Origin: Chitinophaga sp. 180180018-3
GTDB lineage: Bacteria; Bacteroidota; Bacteroidia; Chitinophagales; Chitinophagaceae
NCBI RefSeq assembly: GCF_037893185.1
Contig: NZ_CP140772.1
Coordinates: 1,736,001-1,800,000 of the forward strand
Length of the DNA stretch: 64,000 bases
Direction of reading: 5' to 3'
In this document: positions 38,149 through 45,249 of the stretch, piece after piece
Layout of the letters: each line of letters begins with the position of its first letter
How positions within the stretch are numbered: position 1 is the first letter of the stretch
Program-made: the position numbers and the translations under genes
Notes under the pieces: generated by a model
Seen by the model: only the letters and a program-made list of their open reading frames with translations
The model's database searches: none
What the model was told of the DNA's origin: nothing

Positions 38149-39237
38149 ATGACGAAACAATTATTGAGTGTATGCGTTGCCGTTATAATGCTGGCGTCGA
38201 CAGCAAATGCGCAGCAAGCAGGAGCAGACGCTGAATGGATCCGGCCTGATCACCCGGGTGCACCGCCTGTGTGGGGCATCCGGAACGGGATCGTTGTGGG
38301 CCTCTGGCCGGCCCCGATTGAGCATCCACGCCCGGGTGCCGACGGCGGTCCGCGTGGATTGCTGCGTATCGGCTACGAGTGGAAAGGGAGTATCTATCAT
38401 ATCAATTACATGGCCATAGAACCGGTAGTAGCCGGGCAAATGGAGTTCAGCGAAATTTCTCCGTCACGTGTAGATGGCAAGTGGGGCAAAATCATGTGGG
38501 CAGGAGATACGCCGGATCCGGGCAGGTTCAGCACCACCAGCACGGTGCAAGGTGTACTAACGCATCCTGATGCCGCGCATCCGGAAAAAACAACGTTGTC
38601 GCTGTATATTTTCATGGAGCAATTTGCCAATGGAGCGCATCCCTATTTGCGCATCAGTATCAGTAACGACCGGCCCGAAGAGCTTTGCATGGAAGTGTTT
38701 CATCTACCCGGCAGCGCTGCTATGGAGCGATGTGGTATTACCGCCACCATGGGCAATTATTCCCGGCTGAGAAACCTGTACCTGAAGAACGAAGTAGTAA
38801 ATGCACGTAAGCTGTATGCAGGCTTTGAAGGAACCGGTTTCGTTGAGAAGGATCCTTACCCCGCCAAACAAATGATGCGAACCCGGAATGGTGATTACAT
38901 CGTAATGGCCCAACCTGACGAATCCCTGTCGGAACTGGCAAGCTGGCCGGAAAACGAAAAGTATGCGGCCAGATGGAGCTGGCGCTACCGGCCCTTTTAT
39001 CGCCTCACGCAATACTGGCGCCATCCGGGCTCCGATAGTACCCACACCCTTCAGGTAAGAGTGAATGGAAGAGCCAAATACTGGAGTGGCGGCAGTAACA
39101 ATCCTGCCGCTTATATCGACATTCCCGGAGGCCCGGCGTATGAGAACTTTGAACTAAGAGAGCAGTATTATCCCGGAGTGAAATGCTGGTTCGGGCTTAG
39201 CAGGAAAAGAATAGAGGAAATTAAGAATATGGAATGA
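38149..39237 (+). CDS. Secreted protein of unknown function in the D-arabinan-type locus
   Basis: This 362-residue protein has a signal peptide (MTKQLLSVCVAVIMLASTANAQQ) and no domain I can name. It is rich in Trp, Gly and Pro with a beta-strand pattern. Distinctive stretches are PPVWGIRNGIVVGLWPAPIE, GGPRGLLRIGYEWKGSIYHINYMAIEPV, FMEQFANGAHPYLRISIS, FHLPGSAAMERCGITATMGNY and WSWRYRPFYRLTQYW. The paired acidic and aromatic residues would suit a carbohydrate-binding or hydrolytic beta-fold, but no catalytic motif is recognised. Placement directly after SusD under LacI control implies a role in binding or cutting the same glycan. Its C-terminus (EEIKNME-stop) is encoded by repeat DNA next to palindrome D. 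Confidence 0.6.
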   Translation: MTKQLLSVCVAVIMLASTANAQQAGADAEWIRPDHPGAPPVWGIRNGIVVGLWPAPIEHPRPGADGGPRGLLRIGYEWKGSIYHINYMAIEPVVAGQMEFSEISPSRVDGKWGKIMWAGDTPDPGRFSTTSTVQGVLTHPDAAHPEKTTLSLYIFMEQFANGAHPYLRISISNDRPEELCMEVFHLPGSAAMERCGITATMGNYSRLRNLYLKNEVVNARKLYAGFEGTGFVEKDPYPAKQMMRTRNGDYIVMAQPDESLSELASWPENEKYAARWSWRYRPFYRLTQYWRHPGSDSTHTLQVRVNGRAKYWSGGSNNPAAYIDIPGGPAYENFELREQYYPGVKCWFGLSRKRIEEIKNME

Positions 39238-39270
39238 AGAATTAAGAATATGGAATGAAGAATTAAGAAT
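39219..39270. repeat. 21-bp direct repeat, 2.5 copies
   Basis: AATTAAGAATATGGAATGAAG occurs at 39219-39239 and again at 39240-39260, followed by the first 10 bases of a third copy. It overlaps the left arm of palindrome D, while the right arm has only one full unit, so the left side has gained a copy. The first unit encodes the end of the secreted protein. Confidence 0.85.
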
Positions 39271-39368
39271 GAAAAGCGGAGATCTAAACGGATAAGATAT
39301 TGTATAATATCATCCGCTTAGATCTCCGCTTTTCATTCTTAATTCTTCATTCCATATTCTTAATTCTT
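39237..39368. repeat. Long palindrome D (57-bp arms, 1 mismatch)
   Basis: Arms 39237-39293 and 39312-39368 pair with one mismatch and an 18-nt loop containing TATTGTATAATA. The core GAATGAAAAGCGGAGATCTA is a diverged form of the shared motif, changed identically in both arms. It separates the convergent halves of the LacI regulon; the stop of the transporter gene (39347-39349) lies inside the right arm. Confidence 0.92.
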
Positions 39369-40621
39369 TTCGCGTATCCTCCAACCACCGCAAAGCACAC
39401 TAACGGTACTGCATATCCCCATTGCACATTCGCATAGTACGTAATGGCCCCGAGGCCAAGGGGAATGAGTGCGCCGCCTACGATAGACATAACGAGAAAT
39501 GCAGAAGCAGATTTGGTTTCATTGCCCAGGCCGGCGATGGCAAGAGAGAAGATGGTAGGAAACATAATGGACATGAAAAATTCCACACCAAGCAATGCAT
39601 ATACGCCTGCTTTTCCGCCAATGAATACGCTATAGCAAAGCAATAACACGCAGGCGATGCTATAGATAAGCAACAGTTTCCGCGGTGCTATCTTTTGCAT
39701 CAGCCAGGTACCTACGTAACGTCCGGTCATAAAACAAAGCAGGAGGAATCCAAGGTAAGTGGTAGCTTCTTTCTCATGCATATGCCCACTGAATCCGGCA
39801 TATCGTATGAAGAAGCTGGAAATACATACCTGTGCGCCTACATAGGCAAACTGTGCGATCACGCCTTCACGGAAACGGGGATGCCTGAATACACGAAGAT
39901 TGATGGTCACGCCTTCTCCATGTTCTTCCTGAGTAGGAGGGAAACGCATGATACGAAAGAGAAGGGCTGTCAGTAACAATACGCCGGCGATGGCCAGGTA
40001 AGGCGCCTGCACGGAACGGGCTTCAGATAACAGGTACTGCTGCAGCGTTTCCGGGGCCATGCTATGCAGTTGTTCGGGTGTTAGCTCTTTGCCGGAGAGG
40101 ATGACTTTGCTCAGAAAGAATGCTGATACAAATGCACCGAGGCCATTGAAGGCCTGCGCGAAGTTAAGTCGCTGTGTAGCGGTTTCCGGGCTGCCCAGAA
40201 TGGTGATATACGGATTAGCGGCTGTTTCCAGGAAGGTCATACCTGCCGCCATAAGGAACAGTGCAAACAGAAAAAGACCGAAGGAACGTAGCTCTGCCGC
40301 CGGAAAAAACAGGATAGCTCCGGCTGCAGCAATCAGCAGTCCGGTAATGATGCCCGTTTTATAACTCCATTTGCGCATTACAAAAGCTGCGGGCAAGGCA
40401 AAGAAAAAATAGCTGATCCAATAGGCGGAGTCAATAAAGGCCGACTGGAAATCGTTCAGCTGGCAGGCTTTCCGCAGGTGCGGAATGAGTACAGGAATCA
40501 GGTTGCCGGTAAGCGCCCATAGAAAAAACAGGCTGATGATAAGTATGGAGGCTACCCGTAGTTGACTGCCGCTGGCGGCTGGCGTTGTAGAGGCAGTTTT
40601 CATGGTGGCGGTGGAATTCAT
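39347..40621 (-). CDS. FucP-type sugar:H+ symporter (MFS)
   Basis: This 424-residue inner-membrane transporter has about 12 hydrophobic helices. The FucP-family pattern includes FFLWALTGNLIPVLIPHLRKACQLNDFQSAFIDSAYWISYFFFALPA, FLETAANPYITILGSPETATQRLNFAQAFNGLGAF and a late FFMSIMFPTIFSLAIAGLG. FucP of E. coli carries L-fucose and also D-arabinose, which share ring configuration, so this protein fits as the D-arabinose importer. It is the last gene of the minus-strand catabolic operon, 11 nt after the KdaD-like gene. Its last residues RIKNME are encoded by palindrome D. An ATG at 40603 is an alternative start. Confidence 0.87.
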   Translation of the reverse strand: MNSTATMKTASTTPAASGSQLRVASILIISLFFLWALTGNLIPVLIPHLRKACQLNDFQSAFIDSAYWISYFFFALPAAFVMRKWSYKTGIITGLLIAAAGAILFFPAAELRSFGLFLFALFLMAAGMTFLETAANPYITILGSPETATQRLNFAQAFNGLGAFVSAFFLSKVILSGKELTPEQLHSMAPETLQQYLLSEARSVQAPYLAIAGVLLLTALLFRIMRFPPTQEEHGEGVTINLRVFRHPRFREGVIAQFAYVGAQVCISSFFIRYAGFSGHMHEKEATTYLGFLLLCFMTGRYVGTWLMQKIAPRKLLLIYSIACVLLLCYSVFIGGKAGVYALLGVEFFMSIMFPTIFSLAIAGLGNETKSASAFLVMSIVGGALIPLGLGAITYYANVQWGYAVPLVCFAVVGGYAKRIKNME

Positions 40622-40632
40622 AAAAGCGGTTT

Positions 40633-41499
40633 TTATGATGATAAACGGCAGGTTTGTACCTCATTAACCAATTGGCCTATATGATCGATGCTGATCTCCA
40701 CACGGTCGTTGTCACGGAGCGTGAAACTATTATCTGGCACCAGGCAGGTACCCGTCATCAGGTAGCAGCCCTCCGGAAAGGCACAGCCTCTGTAAAGAAA
40801 GCCTGCCAGCTCCTTGTGGCTACGCTTCATCTGGCTGATAGGAACACTGTCGGCATACTGTACTTCATTATTCCTGTAGATGCTCATTCTGATCACGGTG
40901 TCGGGCGGAATGGGCCGGTCAGGCACCATCAGGCAAGGCCCCAGGCCCGCACATTTTTCATAAACTTTTGCCTGGGGAAGATACAGCGGATTTTCCCCTT
41001 CTATGCTGCGGGAACTCATATCATTACCAATCGTATAGCCTTCAATGTTACCCCTGCTGTTGATAAACAGCGTGAGCTCAGGTTCCGGCACATCCCAGGA
41101 CGAATCCGGGCGGATATACACCGTTTGACCATGACCGGATACACGATGCGGTGTAGCTTTGAAGAACAGCTCCGGCCGTTCCGCCACATATACTTTATCG
41201 TAGAAAGTGGCACCACCGGATGTTTCGGATTCCTCCATGCGTGCGGTACGACTGCGATAGTAGGTAACACCTGCTGCCCATACTTCCTGCGTGCCTATAG
41301 GAGGCAGCAGTTCACGAGCAATTAGCTGTGTAGCTGCTTCAGCAGTTACAGATGAATAAGACGATAACTCCGTAACGATGCTGTTGTACAGCTGTTCCCT
41401 GTTTACAAATCCATTCCATTCCCGCTGCACCTGGTACCAGGCGTCTTTATGAAAGACCAGCAGTCCGGAAGTTGTTTTATAGATGAGGATAGTATCCAT
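40633..41499 (-). CDS. KdaD-like 2-dehydro-3-deoxy-D-arabinonate dehydratase (FAH fold)
   Basis: The 288-residue protein belongs to the fumarylacetoacetate-hydrolase superfamily. The stretch [14 protein letters not shown] ... [16 protein letters not shown] ... VPEPELTLF ... [35 protein letters not shown] is the pattern of the dehydratases that turn 2-keto-3-deoxy-pentonates into 2-oxoglutarate semialdehyde, as in the archaeal D-arabinose pathway. Glu139, Glu141 and Asp160 are the expected metal ligands. The next enzyme needed, a 2-oxoglutarate semialdehyde dehydrogenase, is in the same operon. A 2,4-diketo-acid hydrolase role, as in L-fucose degradation, is the main alternative. Confidence 0.82.
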   Translation of the reverse strand: MDTILIYKTTSGLLVFHKDAWYQVQREWNGFVNREQLYNSIVTELSSYSSVTAEAATQLIARELLPPIGTQEVWAAGVTYYRSRTARMEESETSGGATFYDKVYVAERPELFFKATPHRVSGHGQTVYIRPDSSWDVPEPELTLFINSRGNIEGYTIGNDMSSRSIEGENPLYLPQAKVYEKCAGLGPCLMVPDRPIPPDTVIRMSIYRNNEVQYADSVPISQMKRSHKELAGFLYRGCAFPEGCYLMTGTCLVPDNSFTLRDNDRVEISIDHIGQLVNEVQTCRLSS

Positions 41500-41505
41500 G
41501 TTGAT

Positions 41506-42738
41506 TTATTTTTTTGTGAGGAAATGTTCTACTTCTTCAACAGGTAGTTGCCACAGTTGAGAAGCCAGTGTTTGCAGTGCATTCCGGTTACCTTCAAAAT
41601 GCATGGTTACCTGTTTGTAGCTGAGCGATTCTCCCGGTTTCAGTGGGCGGGCGTCTGACGAGGATTCCACTTCATAGAACGGGCCCATCTGAGTGCCATC
41701 TGCCAAAGGTCCATCGTTATAGCAGTTGACAGCATCTCCTTTGAACGGTTCTTTTTGTTGTTCCCATTTCGAATTCACATAACGGCCTTCAGGCACTACT
41801 TCGTAGAACAATACAGTAAGCGTGTTATGCTGAAGATCGATGCTGCCGGCGCCTTTTTTAGCGATAAGGGGCGATAGTCCGAGTTTGCCACGGGCTTTAC
41901 CATCGGCACGGAACAGGAGAAGGCTGTCTTTCACCTGCAGGTTGGCAACCGGGATCTTACCGAAGTAATCATCGGTGATAAGGCTTCTGGAGCCACTACC
42001 CGCGCGGAAGGGCACAATGATGGCAGTCTGATCGGAAGGCTTGAACATGCCCAGCAACCAGATGCTCAGGAGCCCGCCTTTTTCTTCCCAGGTATTGCCG
42101 CCTTTGTTGGTAACAATATTGGTGGTTTGATAAGCTACGCTGTTGAGGCCCGCAGGTAACTGAAACCCAAGCATACCGGCAATGTCACCATTGTTCAGCA
42201 GACTGATGGTGCGGGAAATATGAAGTGTGAAGTTACTGCCACTGTAATTCTGCAGTGTTCCTTCTTTTTCGTAAGTAATGGTATTATCGGAATGGGCAGT
42301 TACTGCATAATGGGCAGTATCTATTAATCCGGGTGTTTGCCAGTTATTGAAATCAAAGCTTTTGCCTTTCGGAAAGAACAACGCAAACTGTCCGCCTTCA
42401 GGGCCCAGCCAGAAACGTTCTTCACCGCCGAATGCATTGATATGGGGGGCGTATTTACCGGATGATACCAGGGCATAATTGATCCAGCCAAAACTATTTC
42501 CTTTTTCCCCGTTGGTGGTACTGGTCATAACGCGGGCCTGGTAATCGCCTGTAACTACCAGTCTGCTGCTATCACCGGCGTTTTTCAACACTACTACATT
42601 TTGCAGGTGTTGTTGCAGAAAAGCAACATCTTCTCCGAAGTTAGCAGGTATTGTGTCTTTCATTTGATGGGTATTACCAGCGTTGTTGCAGGCTGCAAGG
42701 CCCGCTATCAAACAGCCGTAAATAATCTTAGACTTCAT
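41506..42738 (-). CDS. DUF6786-like lipoprotein
   Basis: The start at 42738 gives MKSKIIYGCLIAGLAAC, a lipoprotein signal, and 410 residues; an in-frame ATG at 42771 lies within repeat DNA and would prepend 11 residues. The sequence FGEDVAFLQQHLQNVVVL ... GDYQARVMTSTTNGEKGNSFGWINYALVSSG ... HINAFGGEERFWLGPEGGQFALFF matches what I recall as DUF6786, a family of probable galactose-mutarotase-like fold often seen with sugar-catabolic genes. A mutarotase or lactone-related role would fit a pathway that otherwise lacks a lactonase, but this is conjecture. It is 6 nt upstream of the KdaD-like gene. Confidence 0.68.
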   Translation of the reverse strand: MKSKIIYGCLIAGLAACNNAGNTHQMKDTIPANFGEDVAFLQQHLQNVVVLKNAGDSSRLVVTGDYQARVMTSTTNGEKGNSFGWINYALVSSGKYAPHINAFGGEERFWLGPEGGQFALFFPKGKSFDFNNWQTPGLIDTAHYAVTAHSDNTITYEKEGTLQNYSGSNFTLHISRTISLLNNGDIAGMLGFQLPAGLNSVAYQTTNIVTNKGGNTWEEKGGLLSIWLLGMFKPSDQTAIIVPFRAGSGSRSLITDDYFGKIPVANLQVKDSLLLFRADGKARGKLGLSPLIAKKGAGSIDLQHNTLTVLFYEVVPEGRYVNSKWEQQKEPFKGDAVNCYNDGPLADGTQMGPFYEVESSSDARPLKPGESLSYKQVTMHFEGNRNALQTLASQLWQLPVEEVEHFLTKK

Positions 42739-42760
42739 AGCAATGGAATTTAGTGAATCG

Positions 42761-42784
42761 CTACTAACCACTAGCAGTTAATAG
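42761..42784. repeat. 24-bp imperfect palindrome sharing both 12-mers of the palindrome A loop
   Basis: CTACTAACCACT (42761-42772) followed by AGCAGTTAATAG (42773-42784) lies in the 54-nt gap between the UxaA-like and DUF6786-like genes. The first 12-mer is the exact complement of the left flank of the palindrome A loop (AGTGGTTAGTAG). The second is the exact complement of its right flank (CTATTAACTGCT). The same two words therefore occur here inside out. Confidence 0.75.
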
Positions 42785-42792
42785 CTAACAGC

Positions 42793-44430
42793 TTATAAAG
42801 ATATCCCTCTTTTCCAGGGAATAAAATCGTTTTGTTCCAGTTGTTGTGCTTTGGCGCTATACTCGCCGCTGGCGCTGCTGATCACCAGTTCCAGGATCTG
42901 GTTGGCCATGTCGTTGATGCTGGTGTTGCCACTGATGATACCACCGGTGTCGAGGTCGATGATATCGGGCATTTTAGCGGCGAGCGTACTGTTCGTGGAT
43001 AGTTTGAGCACGGGTGTAACCGGGTTGCCGGTAGGAGTGCCCAGCCCTGTTGTGAACAGTACAACATTAGCACCGGCGCCTACTTCTGCGGTAGTGGATT
43101 CCACATCACTGCCTGGTGTGCAAAGTAGCGCCAGGCCCGGGTGTTGTACCCATCCGGGATAATCTATTACGTCTGTTACCGGTGAAGAGCCTCCTTTTTT
43201 GGCCGCTCCGGCCGATTTGATGGCATCGGTAATGAGGCCATCGCGGATATTGCCGGCAGAAGGGTTGGAGTCGAAGCCCGAGCCTACGGCCTCCGCGCGA
43301 CTGGCATAATCACGCATCAGTTGTACATAGCGTGTAGCCAGCTCCGTTGTAGTGCAGCGATCGCTTAGCTCCTGTTCCACGCCGCATAGTTCGGGGAACT
43401 CCGATAATATAACCGAGCCTCCCAGTGCTACAACGATATCGGCCACGCGCCCTACAGCGGGGTTAGCGGAGATGCCTGAGAATCCATCGGAGCCGCCGCA
43501 TTCCATACCTACGCATAGTTTGTTGAGAGGGGCAGGTTTGCGTTGGTATTGATTCGCTTTTGCCAGTCCTTCAAAGGTCTGTTGTAAAGCCTGCGACATG
43601 AGATTTTTTTCTGAACCGGCCTGCTGCTGTTCGAGGCAGATAACGGTGCGGTCGAAGCCAGGTACGCGTTTTTCAATTTCCTCTTTCAGCATGGCGATCT
43701 GCGCGTTCTGGCATCCGAGGCTTAACACCGTGGCGCCGGCTACATTCGGATGGGTGATATAACCCGCCAGTATGCCGCACAAAGCACGGGCATCCTGTTT
43801 GGTGCCGCCGCAACCCAATGTATGTGTCAACAGTTTAATACCGTCGATGTTGGGGAAGGTGCGGCCTTTGATATTGATTTCGGGAGATGTTGCTCCGGCA
43901 GTGGTACTGTTTTGCTGCAATCCCTGGAGTAGCCCGCGCAACATCGCTTCGTATTCATGTTGTTTGCGGTAGCCCAGTTCGTTCACGAGCACTTCGTGCA
44001 ACAGCTGAACGTTGCGGTTTTCACAGAAAACGAGCGGGATGATTACCCAGTAGTTGCCGGTGCCTACGCGGCCATCGGTACGATGATAGCCCATAAAGTG
44101 CCGGTTGCGCCAATGGCTTACATCCGGCGCCGTCCAGTTGCTGTGGCGTTCTCCCTTTACGGCAAACTGGCCGGAAGCATGACGGATATTTTGTGTGGTG
44201 ATCAGGTCGCCGGCGGCAATAGCCTCGTTGGCGAGGCCTACCAGTACGCCATACATGGTAACGGGGGCATCTTTCGGGATGGCGCCGGCAGCTATTTTGT
44301 GCTTAGCCACCACATCGCGTATAGCCTTTACCGTTACACCGTCATTTTCCACGATACTGCCGGCGGGTATGTTTTGTAAAGCAACCCATACGTTATCGTC
44401 GTGATGTATTTTTAAAACAGCTTGTTTCAT
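42793..44430 (-). CDS. UxaA-family sugar-acid dehydratase (candidate D-arabinonate dehydratase)
   Basis: The 545-residue enzyme joins an N-terminal SAF domain (about residues 1-90, AVLKIHHDDNVWVALQNIPAGS) to the C-terminal UxaA/GarD catalytic region (HFMGYHRTDGRVGTGNYWVIIP, LTHTLGCGGTKQDARALCGILAGY, LSLGCQNAQI, VGMECGGSDGFSGISANPAVG, VLFTTGLGTPTGNPVTPVLKLSTN and a terminal QNDFIPWKRGISL). The family dehydrates altronate, galactarate and other sugar acids to 2-keto-3-deoxy acids using Fe(II). In this operon the expected product is 2-dehydro-3-deoxy-D-arabinonate, the substrate of the KdaD-like enzyme. Plain altronate dehydratase activity would not connect to its neighbours. Confidence 0.85.
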   Translation of the reverse strand: MKQAVLKIHHDDNVWVALQNIPAGSIVENDGVTVKAIRDVVAKHKIAAGAIPKDAPVTMYGVLVGLANEAIAAGDLITTQNIRHASGQFAVKGERHSNWTAPDVSHWRNRHFMGYHRTDGRVGTGNYWVIIPLVFCENRNVQLLHEVLVNELGYRKQHEYEAMLRGLLQGLQQNSTTAGATSPEINIKGRTFPNIDGIKLLTHTLGCGGTKQDARALCGILAGYITHPNVAGATVLSLGCQNAQIAMLKEEIEKRVPGFDRTVICLEQQQAGSEKNLMSQALQQTFEGLAKANQYQRKPAPLNKLCVGMECGGSDGFSGISANPAVGRVADIVVALGGSVILSEFPELCGVEQELSDRCTTTELATRYVQLMRDYASRAEAVGSGFDSNPSAGNIRDGLITDAIKSAGAAKKGGSSPVTDVIDYPGWVQHPGLALLCTPGSDVESTTAEVGAGANVVLFTTGLGTPTGNPVTPVLKLSTNSTLAAKMPDIIDLDTGGIISGNTSINDMANQILELVISSASGEYSAKAQQLEQNDFIPWKRGISL

Positions 44431-44441
44431 GATTGTAGAAA

Positions 44442-45224
44442 TTATTGAAGAGCTCTGTCGAGATGAACATAACCACCGTCTACATGTATCAGTTGTCCGG
44501 TGGTATGGCTCGATTTTTCTGATAGCAGGAAAGCTGCCATCTGGGCGATTTCTTCCGGTTCTGTCATTCTTTTTTCCAATGGAATGCGTGCGACAATACT
44601 GGCGAGCTTAGCTTCTTTATCGGCGAATGTATTGATCCAGTTTTCATACAGCGGCGTCCACGATTCGGCAACAACGATCGCATTTACCCGGATGCTGTAG
44701 GGAAGCAGTTCCACGGCCCATTCGCGGGTAAGCGCATTGCGCCCGCCATTGGCGGCTGCATAAGCAGAGGTGTTGCCCTGACCGGTTTCAGCGGTTTTGG
44801 AGCTGATGTTTATGATAGTGCCTTTGCTTTGTTTCAGGTAGGGCAGTGCATGATGTGCCACCAGGTAGTAGTGAACAACATTGCGGTGCAGTGATTGCAT
44901 AAACGCTTCATAGGAGCCGTTTTCCAATCCTACGCCATCGTTGAGGCCAGCATTGTTAACGAGCCCGTCTACCCGTCCGAACAGGCTGGCCACCGCTGCT
45001 ACTGCCTGCCGGCAGGCATCGGGGTCCGTTAGTTCCGCTACTACGTGCGCGCCATCACCGCCGGCCTGCCGTATCCGATCCAGCTGCTGCTGGTTGTCGG
45101 CCTCACTTCTGCCGATGATAACGGGAAATGCTCCTTCCTGTGCGAGTACGGATGAAATAGCTGCTCCTATACCTTTGGCGCCTCCTGTTACAATAATGAT
45201 CTTGTCTTTTAAACCCAGGTCCAT
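44442..45224 (-). CDS. L-fucose/D-arabinose-dehydrogenase-like SDR with Asn at the YxxxK lysine
   Basis: The 260-residue short-chain dehydrogenase resembles bacterial L-fucose dehydrogenases, which also oxidise D-arabinose to its lactone. It starts MDLGLKDKIIIVTGG, has the nucleotide motif TGGAKGIG (13-20), NNAGLNDG, and ends VDGGYVHLDRALQ, typical of that subgroup. Ser141/142 and Tyr155 of the catalytic set are present. The expected Lys at 159 is Asn: the codon complementary to 44748-44750 reads AAT, giving YAAAN in place of YxxxK. If the base call is right, activity may be weakened or the proton relay altered. It would catalyse the first step of the pathway. Confidence 0.82.
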   Translation of the reverse strand: MDLGLKDKIIIVTGGAKGIGAAISSVLAQEGAFPVIIGRSEADNQQQLDRIRQAGGDGAHVVAELTDPDACRQAVAAVASLFGRVDGLVNNAGLNDGVGLENGSYEAFMQSLHRNVVHYYLVAHHALPYLKQSKGTIINISSKTAETGQGNTSAYAAANGGRNALTREWAVELLPYSIRVNAIVVAESWTPLYENWINTFADKEAKLASIVARIPLEKRMTEPEEIAQMAAFLLSEKSSHTTGQLIHVDGGYVHLDRALQ

Positions 45225-45249
45225 ATGTTGTTTTTGATGTGTATGTAGA

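Noticed and set aside
13018..39368. The four palindromes as a CRISPR array or ordinary intrinsic terminators
   Set aside because: They are kilobases apart with no spacers or cas genes. The stems are AT-rich, far longer than terminators, lack T tracts, and one lies between divergent promoters.
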